Part shown: positions 1 through 8,956 of the stretch, in pieces
How positions within the stretch are numbered: the stretch's first letter is position 1
Layout of the letters: the number at the start of each line of letters is the position of its first letter
NCBI RefSeq assembly: GCF_000250675.2
Contig: NC_018681.1
Location: 4,650,001 to 4,714,000, forward strand
Direction of reading: 5' to 3'
DNA from: Nocardia brasiliensis ATCC 700358
GTDB lineage: Bacteria; Actinomycetota; Actinomycetes; Mycobacteriales; Mycobacteriaceae
DNA: 64,000 nt
Notes under the pieces: generated by a model
Told to the model about the DNA's origin: nothing
What the model saw: only the letters and a program-made list of their open reading frames with translations
Database searches by the model: none
Position numbers and translations under genes: made by a program

Positions 1-111
1 CCGATATACTTTTCGAACGATATCAGTTACGTTGGTTCGGACCAGACCGTCCGGCCTGCGTCCAGCGGCGACAACCACACCGCCGCAACAAGTTCGGAAA
101 GGATCCACCCC

Positions 112-1308
112 ATGACCACACCCCGTATCGCGATCGTCGGCGGCGGCCCCGCGGGTTTGATGTGCGCCCGTGTGCTGCAGGGCTATGGCATCGAGCCCGC
201 GGTGTACGACGCGGACGCCGCCGTGGACGCCCGCGACCCGGGCGGGACGCTCGACCTACATGCCGACAGCGGCCAGATCGCGTTGGAGGACGCCGGGCTG
301 ATGAACGCCTTCCGGGCGTTGGCGCGGGTCGAGGGCCAAGCCAAAAGCCGCCGGGACCAGCACGGCACCGTCCTGGCCGAGTTCACTCCCGCCGCGGGCG
401 ACGACGCGGCGCCCGAGATCGACCGCGGCCAACTGCGAACCATGCTTCATACGCACCTGCGGCCCGGCACGGTCGCCTGGGGACACAAACTCGTGCACGT
501 GACCCCGCTCGAAAGCGGTACGCACCGACTGGAATTCGCCAACGGCGCGAGCACGGAAGCCGACCTCGTCATCGGTGCCGACGGCGCGTGGTCGCCGGTT
601 CGCCGGCTGCTCACCGCCGCGGTCCCGCAGTATCTCGGCGTCAGCTTTTTCGACGCCCGATTCGACGACGTGGACACCAGGCACCCCGAGATCGCCGAGA
701 TCGTCGGTGACGGCCACATGTTCGCCACCGACGGCGACGGCCGCGCGGTGATCGTCCAGCGCAACAGCAACGGTGTGATGCGCGGTTACGTGGCGTTCCG
801 CGCCGAACTCGACTGGCACGTCACGGCCGTCGTGGACGTCACCGACCGCGCCGCCGTCCGGGCCTTCCTGCTGCGGGAATTCAGCCGATGGTCCGCGCTC
901 ATGCGCCCACTGATCACCGACAACGACGGCGACTACATTCCACGCAGCTTCTGGGCCCTGCCCGCTCCGCTGACCTGGAACCACGTCCCGGGTGTCACCT
1001 TGATCGGCGACGCGGCCCACCTCATGGCACCCTTCGGCGGCCACGGCACGAACCTCGCGTTACTCGATGGCGCGGAGCTCGCGCACGCCCTCGCGAAAGA
1101 GAACGATCTCGACGACGCGATCGCCCGCTACGAGACGACGATGTTCCCCCGATCCGGGGAACTCGCCGTGAGCTCGAACTCCGCGCTCACACGGTTCTTC
1201 GCCACGACATCCCCCGATACGCCGCACCTTCCCCCGGACCATGCGCAGGAACACAAGAACTACCAGGCCCGGGCGGCCGAATATCGACGCAGGCAACAGA
1301 ATTCATAG
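112..1308 (+). CDS. FAD-dependent monooxygenase, TetX-like
   Basis: 398 aa flavoprotein hydroxylase that probably inserts oxygen into an aromatic or polycyclic substrate using NAD(P)H. Seen: an N-terminal dinucleotide-binding GxGxxG (G10, G12, G15 in VGGGPAG), a GGTLDLH segment near residue 44 typical of the TetX subgroup, an ADG motif near residue 155, and the second FAD motif GDAAHLMAPFGG near residue 297. The length is normal for single-component class A monooxygenases. ATG 112 follows GAAAGGA at a good distance. The substrate cannot be read from sequence; homologues include tetracycline-inactivating enzymes, but that activity is not implied here. It stands alone and is convergent with the hydrolase gene downstream. 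Confidence 0.85.
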   Translation: MTTPRIAIVGGGPAGLMCARVLQGYGIEPAVYDADAAVDARDPGGTLDLHADSGQIALEDAGLMNAFRALARVEGQAKSRRDQHGTVLAEFTPAAGDDAAPEIDRGQLRTMLHTHLRPGTVAWGHKLVHVTPLESGTHRLEFANGASTEADLVIGADGAWSPVRRLLTAAVPQYLGVSFFDARFDDVDTRHPEIAEIVGDGHMFATDGDGRAVIVQRNSNGVMRGYVAFRAELDWHVTAVVDVTDRAAVRAFLLREFSRWSALMRPLITDNDGDYIPRSFWALPAPLTWNHVPGVTLIGDAAHLMAPFGGHGTNLALLDGAELAHALAKENDLDDAIARYETTMFPRSGELAVSSNSALTRFFATTSPDTPHLPPDHAQEHKNYQARAAEYRRRQQNS

Positions 1309-1331
1309 GCGGGAAACCAGGGCGCTCCGGT

Positions 1332-2600
1332 TCAGATCTGGTCGTGCAGTATGCGCAGCAGGTGGTCGAGGACGCGTCCGCTACTGGTGCGCAGTCCGTC
1401 GTGCTCGTGTTCGTTGGTCGCCCACAGCCGTAGACCTTTGATGGTCTCGGCGGTTTGCAGCGAGTATGTGGCGTCGACGTACATGTCGTCGAGGTAGACG
1501 GCGGCGGCCACGGGGACCTCGTTCGCGGCCAAGCGCTGCGGGTCGTAGAGGTCGGGCCAGTCCGCGCGGGCGAACAGCAGCTCGGCGGTCGCGCGCAGAG
1601 GCTCGAGGCAGGGCTGGTCGAAGTGGCACGGGTAGGTCATCTCACCCGTGAACAACACCGGATCGTCCCCGGCCAGCGCAGCGCGCGCGTCGAACTGGGG
1701 GAACTCGCCGCGTATTCGCTGCGCCGCCCAGTTGGTGGCACCGGTGAAGCGCTGGGCGTAGGTGAGTTCGTGCATGAGCGGGTTCAGCGGCAGTTGGGCG
1801 TAGCTGAGGAAACCCGCGATGCGGGCGAGCAGGCTGTCGGATAATTCTGTTCCAGCCCAAGAGTTTTCGAGAAGGTAGTGCAGCACGTCCGCGCCGTCGC
1901 GGGTACCGAGCATCAGTCCGAGCGACTGGAATGCCTCGACGGTGAGCAAGGATCCGTCGGGCAGCGGCGCCGGATGCTCGATCAGGTGCGCGGCGATGCG
2001 CCGGACCGCGGCGACGTCCTGCGGGTACCGGCGGTAGTAGGCGGTGTTCTTGCGGTGCACGCGCGGATAGGTGGCGCGGTAGACCTCGTCGGCGGTGACG
2101 CGCAAACCGGGAAGACCGCCGGTGATTATTGCTTCGCGCAGACCCTCGGGCGCGAACGAGAGGTAGGTGACGGTGCACATGCCGCCGAAGCTCTGGCCGA
2201 GCACCGACCATGGTTCGCCGATCAGTGTTCGCCGGATCAGTTCGGCGTCGCGGACGATCGCGTCGGCACGGAAATGGGTGAGATAGTCGGCTTGGGCGGC
2301 CGACGCGCCACGGGCGGGGAGCGTTTGCCGGGTGATCGGGCTGGAGCGGCCCGTGCCGCGCTGGTCGAGCAGCAGGACGCGGTAGTCGTCGAGCGCGCGG
2401 TCCAGCCAGGAATCCCGGCCGAGCGGACGCGGCGGCACCATGCCGGGGCCGCCTTGCAGAAACAGCAGCCAGGGCAGCTGCTCGCGTTCGCGTCCGGTGG
2501 CCACGACCTCGCGAGCGTAGATCTCGAGGTGCTCGCCATCGGGCTGATCATGGTCGAGGGGGACGGAAAAGTGGTGGTCGGTCAGCGTTACACCGTGCAT
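1332..2600 (-). CDS. alpha/beta hydrolase, proline iminopeptidase-like (S33)
   Basis: 422 aa cytoplasmic serine hydrolase of the S33 peptidase type. Seen: an oxyanion-loop GGPG near residue 51 (preceded by Q where the family often has H), the strand motif DQRGTGRSS, the nucleophile elbow GQSFGG, and a C-terminal EHDG segment that can supply the catalytic His. Family members remove N-terminal proline or hydrolyse related amides and esters. There is no signal peptide. Its start is about 50 bp from the end of the EamA transporter gene on the same strand, so cotranscription is possible. Peptidase versus general esterase is not resolved by sequence. Confidence 0.8.
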   Translation of the reverse strand: MHGVTLTDHHFSVPLDHDQPDGEHLEIYAREVVATGREREQLPWLLFLQGGPGMVPPRPLGRDSWLDRALDDYRVLLLDQRGTGRSSPITRQTLPARGASAAQADYLTHFRADAIVRDAELIRRTLIGEPWSVLGQSFGGMCTVTYLSFAPEGLREAIITGGLPGLRVTADEVYRATYPRVHRKNTAYYRRYPQDVAAVRRIAAHLIEHPAPLPDGSLLTVEAFQSLGLMLGTRDGADVLHYLLENSWAGTELSDSLLARIAGFLSYAQLPLNPLMHELTYAQRFTGATNWAAQRIRGEFPQFDARAALAGDDPVLFTGEMTYPCHFDQPCLEPLRATAELLFARADWPDLYDPQRLAANEVPVAAAVYLDDMYVDATYSLQTAETIKGLRLWATNEHEHDGLRTSSGRVLDHLLRILHDQI

Positions 2601-2651
2601 GGAAAGCTCCTTTGCGGCAACGAGTTATCTTGGTAGGGGCGTTGTTTCGGC

Positions 2652-3479
2652 TTACGTCGAGCATTGTCGCCGCGTCGAACTCGGCTTCGTGCCGATGCTG
2701 ATGGCATTGGCCGCGATGATCGCCGCGATGCTCGACCAGGCGGCCACGTCGAGCCGCTGACCCAGCACGAGCGCACCGACGACCGCGGCGAGCACCGGGT
2801 TGACGCTCATGAACAACCCGAACGCCGCAGCGGGAACGCGACGCAGCGTGAACAGGTCCGCAAGGAACGGCACAGCCGAGGCGAGGATGCCGCACGCGAC
2901 AGCCGCACCGACCGCACCGATCGAAGGCGGGTGATGCACTACGACACCCACTCCGAGCGGCAGGTATATCAAGGCGGACAGCCCCGCCGCGGCCGCGGTG
3001 CCCTGAGCCCCCGTGAAGCGCTGTCCGAGGGAACGGTTGAGCAGGATGTAGCCTGCCCAGCAGGCAGCGGCGAGCAGCGCAAGCCCCATGCCGAGATAGT
3101 CGGCGGTGGGGCGCGGGCGCATCAGCACGACGACCCCCGCGACGGCGAGCACGGCACAGCCCAGGTCCACGCGTCTGCGCGAGCCGGCCAGCGCGAGCGT
3201 GAGGGGACCGAGGAACTCCAGGGTCACCGCCAAGCCGAGACCGATCCGGTCGATCGCGGTATAGAGCGACAGGTTCACCACACCGAAGACGATCGCGAGC
3301 AGCAGCACCGGCCCCCACTGGCGTCGCGTGAAGGACCGAAAGCGCGGCCGGCCGACCGCGAGCAGCACCGCCGCCGCGACGCACTGACGGACCGCGACGA
3401 CGCCGACCGGGCCAAGCACCGGGAAGGCCAGCGACCCGATCGCGGCACCGAGCTGGTTCGAAAGGCCGCTGGCGAGCAT
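2652..3479 (-). CDS. EamA/RhtA-type DMT transporter
   Basis: Drug/metabolite-type permease with about ten hydrophobic segments in two EamA repeats; RhtA-like members export amino acids or metabolites. I chose the ATG at 3479 (275 aa, starting MLASGLSNQLG). The frame stays open to 3611, but the extra 44 residues are polar, poorly structured, and would run towards the divergent LysR promoter. The repeat ends include GPLTLALAG and the C-terminal half contains FGLFMSVNPVLAAV, both typical of the family. A divergently transcribed LysR gene shares the ~150 bp upstream region, the classical arrangement for a LysR regulator and its target exporter. Confidence 0.85.
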   Translation of the reverse strand: MLASGLSNQLGAAIGSLAFPVLGPVGVVAVRQCVAAAVLLAVGRPRFRSFTRRQWGPVLLLAIVFGVVNLSLYTAIDRIGLGLAVTLEFLGPLTLALAGSRRRVDLGCAVLAVAGVVVLMRPRPTADYLGMGLALLAAACWAGYILLNRSLGQRFTGAQGTAAAAGLSALIYLPLGVGVVVHHPPSIGAVGAAVACGILASAVPFLADLFTLRRVPAAAFGLFMSVNPVLAAVVGALVLGQRLDVAAWSSIAAIIAANAISIGTKPSSTRRQCST

Positions 3480-3631
3480 CGTGCAGACTCCGGCAATCGA
3501 CACGGCACCGGGTTTCGCGGGCAGGACGGCAAGCTCTGCCGGGCGAGTGGGGTCTGCTTGCACCCACCGATCCTGTGCCGCCGCCGCACATTCGCAAAAT
3601 GCATGGCGCACACCAACTATACGATCTGGTT

Positions 3632-4483
3632 ATGGATATCGAGCTGCGTCAGTTGCGTTGCCTCGTCGCGATCGTCGACGAAGGCACGTTCACCGATGCC
3701 GCAATCGCTCTCGGCGTCTCACAGGCAGCCGTCTCGCGCACCCTCTCGGCGCTCGAGCAGCGCCTCGGCGTACGGCTGCTGCGGCGCACGTCCCGCGAAA
3801 CCGCGCCGACCACGATCGGACTACGCGTTGTGGCGCACGCCCGGCGCGTGCTGAGCGAGGTCGAAAACCTGGTCCAGGAAGCGACATCGGGCCACGTCGA
3901 ACTACGTATCGGTCACTCCTGGTCAGCACTCGGCCGACGCACACTCGCCTTTCAGCACCGCTGGCAGGCAGCACACCCGGAAACCCAACTGCACCTGCTC
4001 CGCATCAACTCCCCGAGCGCCGGGCTGGCCGAGGGCACCGCCGACCTCGGAGTCATCCGCAAACCGTTGACGGACCGCCGCTTCGAGAGCGCCATCATCG
4101 GCCTGGAAACACGCTGGTGCGCGCTCGCCGCCACCGACCCCCTGGCGCGACGCCGCTCCGTACGCCTGGCCGACCTCAGCAACCGCGTCCTGCTCGTCGA
4201 CCGGCGCACCGGAACGACCACCACGGATCTGTGGCCCGCCCACGCGCGCCCCGCAGAACAGCAGAGCCGCGACATCGACGACTGGCTCACCGTCATCGCC
4301 ACCGGCCGTTGTGTGGGAGTCACCGCGGAATCCGTTGTCGACCAATATCCCCGCCCCGGCATCGCCTACCTGCCGGTACGCGACGCCGAACCCGTAGCCG
4401 TACAACTGGTCTGGTGGCGCGACGACCCCCACCCCGCCACCCGCACCGTGCTCGAGCTGCTCACCGAGCTCTACCGCACATGA
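3632..4483 (+). CDS. LysR-family transcriptional regulator
   Basis: 283 aa. An N-terminal winged HTH (residues about 3-62: ELRQLRCLVAIVDEGTF, then a recognition helix around VSQAAVSRTLSALEQ) is followed by a periplasmic-binding-protein-like effector domain. Start chosen at ATG 3632 (MDIELRQ), because LysR proteins begin just before this motif; the open frame extends to 3575 without similarity. It is divergent from the EamA permease and probably controls it in response to an exported metabolite. The shared intergenic region contains an AT-rich stretch just ahead of the start; I could not identify a confident T-N11-A box. Confidence 0.88.
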   Translation: MDIELRQLRCLVAIVDEGTFTDAAIALGVSQAAVSRTLSALEQRLGVRLLRRTSRETAPTTIGLRVVAHARRVLSEVENLVQEATSGHVELRIGHSWSALGRRTLAFQHRWQAAHPETQLHLLRINSPSAGLAEGTADLGVIRKPLTDRRFESAIIGLETRWCALAATDPLARRRSVRLADLSNRVLLVDRRTGTTTTDLWPAHARPAEQQSRDIDDWLTVIATGRCVGVTAESVVDQYPRPGIAYLPVRDAEPVAVQLVWWRDDPHPATRTVLELLTELYRT

Positions 4484-4522
4484 AGCTCGAAACCCACACC
4501 GCGAACGGTCGGGTCAAGGCCC

Positions 4523-5785
4523 TCAACAGACCTCGTGACGATCCAGCAATCGCTGCTGGGTCACGCTGCGGGTCTGGGTCGGCGATGTGCAGCGGCTGAC
4601 GGTCTCGCCGATCGGCCCGGCTCCGAGAGGAGTGATGGGGTGGTGCAAGGGAGAGCGCGGGTTCACGGTGGTGTCGCCGATATCGGTGACCAGGTAGCGG
4701 ACCGGCCGGGTCAGCTCCCCGACGATCGGAAAATGCTTGTCGGCCAGTCGTTCCGCGTCGCCCTCGCGCGGGGCGTGGAGTTGCTCGACCACGCCGTACC
4801 GCGGATGCATCAGCACCGTGCGGCGCGGATTCCGGTCCGCGTTGACGCGGTCCCACACCGAGAGTTCCAGTTCGCTCGGATAGTAGTCGGCGGTACTGAG
4901 CACCCCGGTGTCGCTGGCCGAGGTGCCGATGTCCCATCGAGCTGTCGACAGATCCGGGAACTCGCGCACCAACCGTCGGTAGGTGTCGCTGACTGCGGCG
5001 GGATCGGTTGTGCCCGTTAGCCGTACCGTGATATCGCCCATCCCGATGTCGCCCTTCGGCGCGCCGTCGCTCATGAAGGAGGCGAAGTAGTAGGTCCAGG
5101 TCTGGGTGGTCCAGCGCACCCGGTCGGCGGGAAACGCGCGACTCAGCTCGAGCCAGCGTGCCGCGTGCCCGGGCGCATCGCCGAAACCCTTGTGACCGGA
5201 TTTGAAGGAGCTGTCGGTGTCCGGCCGGCGAATCTCGAGGTCCACCTGCCACTCGCGGAAGTCCGGTCCGTCGGTCACCTGCTCGCGGAACGCGCGGACC
5301 ACCTGCGCGACCTGATCGGTCGAAGCGTCTGCGGTCAGCACGACGACCACCGAGAACGTGTCCCCGGAACGGGTGGTGACCTCGTGCACTCCCGGCATCC
5401 GGTCGAGCATGGTTCGCGTTTCGGCCGCCTCCCGCACCAGGGGTGCTCGACTACCGGGAAAGACGAAATTCACTACGCCATAACCGGTACAGGACGAGGC
5501 GAGCACCCCGACCACGGCTATCACCACCCCGGCCAGGCGATTACTGCCCCGCCGGTCCGAGCGGAGAATCCACCCCGCCACCAGCAGTGTGACGGCGACG
5601 CCGATGGCGATCGCGGGCGCAGCGAACGACCGCGTCCCTTCGCTGCACTCCAGGTAGAAGCAGGCGTCGGAGAACAACAGCACCAGCGGAACGAGTACAC
5701 CGAGGCAGGCTGCGCCACAGTAGGCGAGCCAGTACCAATCGAATGTGCCACGACGCTTGCGGTCGTTCGATTCTTCGGCGAGCAC
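4523..5785 (-). CDS. hypothetical membrane-anchored protein
   Basis: 420 aa, family not recognised. Seen: a short basic N-terminus, three hydrophobic segments at about residues 18-41, 49-70 and 79-102, then about 310 mostly polar residues without further membrane spans. The topology suggests a membrane anchor carrying a large soluble domain, probably outside the cytoplasm. The soluble part contains paired alpha/beta-like stretches (for example VVVVLTADASTDQVAQVVRA). It stands alone, facing the LysR gene end to end. No enzymatic motif was found. Confidence 0.7.
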   Translation of the reverse strand: MLAEESNDRKRRGTFDWYWLAYCGAACLGVLVPLVLLFSDACFYLECSEGTRSFAAPAIAIGVAVTLLVAGWILRSDRRGSNRLAGVVIAVVGVLASSCTGYGVVNFVFPGSRAPLVREAAETRTMLDRMPGVHEVTTRSGDTFSVVVVLTADASTDQVAQVVRAFREQVTDGPDFREWQVDLEIRRPDTDSSFKSGHKGFGDAPGHAARWLELSRAFPADRVRWTTQTWTYYFASFMSDGAPKGDIGMGDITVRLTGTTDPAAVSDTYRRLVREFPDLSTARWDIGTSASDTGVLSTADYYPSELELSVWDRVNADRNPRRTVLMHPRYGVVEQLHAPREGDAERLADKHFPIVGELTRPVRYLVTDIGDTTVNPRSPLHHPITPLGAGPIGETVSRCTSPTQTRSVTQQRLLDRHEVC

Positions 5786-5887
5786 GAGATCACTCGATTC
5801 ATGGTGTCACTGTGACGGGCGGTCACCGGCCACGGACACTGCCGCAGCATGGAATGTCGTGAACCTTTTCACGGCCGGTCGGCGCGT

Positions 5888-6385
5888 TCAACACCCCGGT
5901 TTCGGGGGCGAGGTGGGCAGCGGATGTTGTTCGGCCAGTGCCAGTTTGAAACCCACGTGGCTGGCTTCGAAGCCGAGCTTGCCGTAGAAACGGTGCGCGT
6001 CCGTGCGGCTACCGTGCGAGGTCAACTGCACCAGGGCACAACCGCGCGCCCGCGCCCGCCGCACGCACTCCTCGATGAGTTGTGCGCCCAGGCCGTTGCC
6101 ACGCAGCGGCCGATCCACGCGCACCGCCTCGATCTGCGCCCGCACCGCACCCTTGTGGGCAAGACCCGGCAGGAAGCTGAGTTGCGCGGTGCCGACTACG
6201 GCACCGTGGTGTTCGGCTACCAGCAGTTCCTGGCGCGGATCGGCATCGATCACGGCGAACGCCGCGCGATACGGGCTCAGATCGTCCACCGATTCACGGG
6301 CACTACCCAACGTGTCGTCAGCAAGCATCCGCACCAGCGCCGGCAGGTCCTCGATCGTCGCGGACCGAAAGATGATCTCGTCCAT
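5888..6385 (-). CDS. GNAT-family N-acetyltransferase
   Basis: 165 aa, the usual GNAT length. Acetyl-CoA binding motif A is visible as V-x-x-x-RPLRGNGLGAQLIEE near residues 90-107, followed by the HRFYGKLGFE segment near residue 130 that closes the fold. These enzymes transfer acetyl from acetyl-CoA to amines, ranging from antibiotics to protein N-termini; the acceptor cannot be predicted. It is monocistronic, preceded by an unusually AT-rich intergenic region shared with the divergent coiled-coil gene. Confidence 0.85.
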   Translation of the reverse strand: MDEIIFRSATIEDLPALVRMLADDTLGSARESVDDLSPYRAAFAVIDADPRQELLVAEHHGAVVGTAQLSFLPGLAHKGAVRAQIEAVRVDRPLRGNGLGAQLIEECVRRARARGCALVQLTSHGSRTDAHRFYGKLGFEASHVGFKLALAEQHPLPTSPPKPGC

Positions 6386-6603
6386 GCACCGATTCCATCA
6401 TGCGGCGGGGGAGGACTTCCGCCTGCTTCCCACTCGTACCGGCTTCGGCTCGTCGCGCCACTCGGACGGCTCGCGAGGAAACACCGAATTGGTACCGGCG
6501 TACAGGGGTGCCCAGTTTTCGATGGGTTTAGTAGCAGTTTCGTTTCGTGTTCACCAACCAAACGTAAACGTAATGAGGGCAGGGGAGTTGGGCGACCGCC
6601 TCG

Positions 6604-6646
6604 AGTCCTGACCCCCGATAATGTTCACTTATCGGAGGTCAGGACT
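6604..6646. repeat. 18-bp inverted repeat in AT-rich intergenic region
   Basis: The 352 bp between the GNAT gene and the coiled-coil gene (6386-6737) is AT-richer than its surroundings and holds no gene. At 6604-6621 and 6629-6646 lie 18-bp arms (AGTCCTGACC... and its complement) with one mismatch (6614/6636) and a 7-nt loop. A second pair, GTTTCGT at 6688-6694 and ACGAAAC at 6713-6719, flanks a CGTATgAATACG palindrome. No coding region ends here, so terminator function is unlikely for the first repeat; an operator for the downstream gene is more plausible. Confidence 0.6.
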
Positions 6647-6737
6647 GCTGGTCGATTACCGAGTCTTCTTGCGACACGAACTCTTTCGTTTCGTATGAAT
6701 ACGTCACTATTGACGAAACCAACGCTACGATTTTCGA

Positions 6738-7856
6738 GTGTCCAACGTCTGCAACTACCCGGGCTGTGCTCGACCCATCACGCGTGGCGGGGGGCCCGGC
6801 CGCCCTTCGGAATACTGTGATCACCCGGAGCACACGCGATGGCGCGCGTGGCGGGAACGGCAACGGCTACAACAGGAGTCGGAGGTAGCCGACGCTTCCG
6901 TCACTGTGACGCAGCAGGGGCCGGTCACCGTGGCTCGATTACGCGCGGATGAGCTGCTCACCCAATTCCGTGGTCTCGCAGATCAACTGGGTAATACGCT
7001 GAACGCCGCCGTCGCCGAACTGTCCACGCTCGGCGATCCCTCGGTGGCCGAGGCGCAGGTCCAGGCGGTGCAAGCCGATGCGGCGCGCCGGATCGCGGAA
7101 GCTGAAATGGCTACTGTCGCGGCAGAACAGGCGCGCCGCGAAGCCGAGGAAGCGCGAGCGCTGGCCGAAGCCGCGGCCGATGACGCCGCCGGTGCGGCCG
7201 AACGGGCGGAAGCCGCGATCGCCGACGCGCACAGCACCCGCGACGACGCACTACGCGAGGTCGAACGCGCCACGCGTCAGGCTGCCGACGACGTGTTCGC
7301 GGCGCGCAGCGACGCCGAAGCCGAGGTCCGCACCGCGCGCCGCGAAACCGCGGAGGAGATCGCACGGATCCGACAGGAGGCGACCGAACAGGTCGAGCGC
7401 GCCGAACGGCGGGCCGCCACCGACATCGCGCACGCGGAACGGGAAGCGGCGGCCAAGGTCGGCGCCGCGCACTCCGAGCGCGACCTCGCCGTGCAGCGTG
7501 CCGCCGACGCCGAACGGGCGACCGAACGCGCCGAGCAGGCGGCGATGGAACGGATCGAAGCCGCCAACGAGGCGCGCGAAGAATGGCGCCGGGTCCGCGT
7601 CGAACTCGACAGCACCCGCACCGAACTCACCGAAACCCGCCGCACCGCTGCCGCTGACATCGCGGCGGCCCGCGCCGAATCCAGTGCCGCAATAGAGAAG
7701 GTCCGCACCGAAGCCGCCCAGCGAATCGACGCACTCGACGAGGCTCGCGCGCAAACACTCGCGCGCGCCGAACGCGCCGAGGCGCAACTGGACGAACTAC
7801 TCGCCGAAGCCCGTCGCCCGGTCACCGACCGCCCAGCGCGAGCGGGCGCCTCGTAG
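6738..7856 (+). CDS. coiled-coil protein with N-terminal Cys/His motif
   Basis: 372 aa, GTG start. Residues 5-10 (CNYPGC) plus C27-x3-H31 in YCDHPEHTRW give a compact Cys/Cys/Cys/His set that could bind one zinc. A basic stretch (RWRAWRERQR) follows, and from about residue 95 to 350 the chain is an almost uninterrupted Ala/Glu/Arg coiled coil. The plan (small basic head, very long coiled coil) recalls plasmid KfrA-type DNA-binding proteins, but no homology is claimed. A -10-like TACGAT lies 7 bp before the GTG and no Shine-Dalgarno is visible, so the mRNA may be leaderless. Monocistronic. Confidence 0.75.
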   Translation: MSNVCNYPGCARPITRGGGPGRPSEYCDHPEHTRWRAWRERQRLQQESEVADASVTVTQQGPVTVARLRADELLTQFRGLADQLGNTLNAAVAELSTLGDPSVAEAQVQAVQADAARRIAEAEMATVAAEQARREAEEARALAEAAADDAAGAAERAEAAIADAHSTRDDALREVERATRQAADDVFAARSDAEAEVRTARRETAEEIARIRQEATEQVERAERRAATDIAHAEREAAAKVGAAHSERDLAVQRAADAERATERAEQAAMERIEAANEAREEWRRVRVELDSTRTELTETRRTAAADIAAARAESSAAIEKVRTEAAQRIDALDEARAQTLARAERAEAQLDELLAEARRPVTDRPARAGAS

Positions 7857-7981
7857 CCGCTATGCCAGTGGCCACTTGGGCGGGAGCTCCGTAACCGGAG
7901 TGTCGGTGGCGACCCTTGCGGGGGTCACCGGCACCTCGTCAGCATGATTTCGAAAGGAGCGTGCGGCGGTCGTCGCGCCAC

Positions 7982-8872
7982 CTACTCGCCGCACAAGGCC
8001 CGGACAGCCGGGACGACGTCGCCGATCCAGCGGCGGAGTTGGGTTTCGTCCTCGGACTCCGGCCAGTACACGAACGTGTCGAAGCCGGTTTCGGTGGCGA
8101 GGTCGGCCAGGATGCGGGCCCAGCCGGCGGCGTCGGTACGGATCTTCTCTTCACCGCGCAGGGTGACCGGGCCGGGCGCGTCGGTGATGGTGCCGACGAG
8201 TTGCGCCATCCGGGTGATGTCGGTCGGCGCGCGTCCCGCGTCGACGGCGGCGGCCGAGATGATGTCTTGCGTCGCTTGCCATTTCTCGTAGGGCAGGTAG
8301 TGCGGAATGGGTGCGGCCCAGCCGTCGGCGATGCGCCCGGTGAGCGCGTTCGCCTTCGGGCCGACGCTGCCGAACCAGATCCCGACCGGATGGGCGGGCG
8401 CGGGGCCGGATTGCACGCCGTGCACGGTGTAGTGCGTGCCGTCGACGTTCGCTTTCGTCCCGGGCTGCCACATGGCGCGGATGACGGCGGTGGCTTCTTC
8501 GAGCGCTTGCAACGCTTCGGGATTCGATCGGGTCGGGCCGCCCATGGCGCGGATGGCGGGCCAGAACGCGCCCGCACCCAGCGCGAGTTCGAAGCGTCCG
8601 CCGCTGAGCAGGTCCAGGGTCGCCGCCTGCTTGCCGAGCATGGCCGGCCCGCGCAGCGGCAGGCTCGCCACGTCCGGAAACACCCGCAGCCGTCCGGTTT
8701 CCGCCAACACGGTGGCGATCACCGCGAAGGTGTCGGCCAGCCCGCCGGAGTACGGGTGGTCCTGGATGCCGAGCAGATCGAGGCCCTCCCGGTCCGCCAC
8801 CTTCGCCAGCGCGCGCAGCCGTGGCAGTTCGGTCGCCGTCGGCGCCCACTGAATACCGAATCGCAAACTCAC
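7982..8872 (-). CDS. LLM-class (luciferase-like) F420-dependent oxidoreductase
   Basis: 296 aa TIM-barrel flavin/F420 oxidoreductase. Seen: an N-terminal FGIQWAP strand, the DHPYS segment near residue 38, and ELALGAGAFWPAIRAMGG, which matches the family's cofactor-proximal loop in this size class. The C-terminal FVYWPESEDE is also typical. Actinobacterial members mostly use coenzyme F420 to reduce or oxidise small molecules; the substrate is unknown. The gene runs in the same direction as the amidase upstream, 84 bp away, so the two may be cotranscribed. Confidence 0.82.
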   Translation of the reverse strand: MSLRFGIQWAPTATELPRLRALAKVADREGLDLLGIQDHPYSGGLADTFAVIATVLAETGRLRVFPDVASLPLRGPAMLGKQAATLDLLSGGRFELALGAGAFWPAIRAMGGPTRSNPEALQALEEATAVIRAMWQPGTKANVDGTHYTVHGVQSGPAPAHPVGIWFGSVGPKANALTGRIADGWAAPIPHYLPYEKWQATQDIISAAAVDAGRAPTDITRMAQLVGTITDAPGPVTLRGEEKIRTDAAGWARILADLATETGFDTFVYWPESEDETQLRRWIGDVVPAVRALCGE

Positions 8873-8956
8873 CTCGCGATCATGCCACCCGCCGGCGCAG
8901 CGGATGATCTTGATGCGACCGAACGGCCTGCCGGCAGCGAAACCCGCGCTTGTCCG

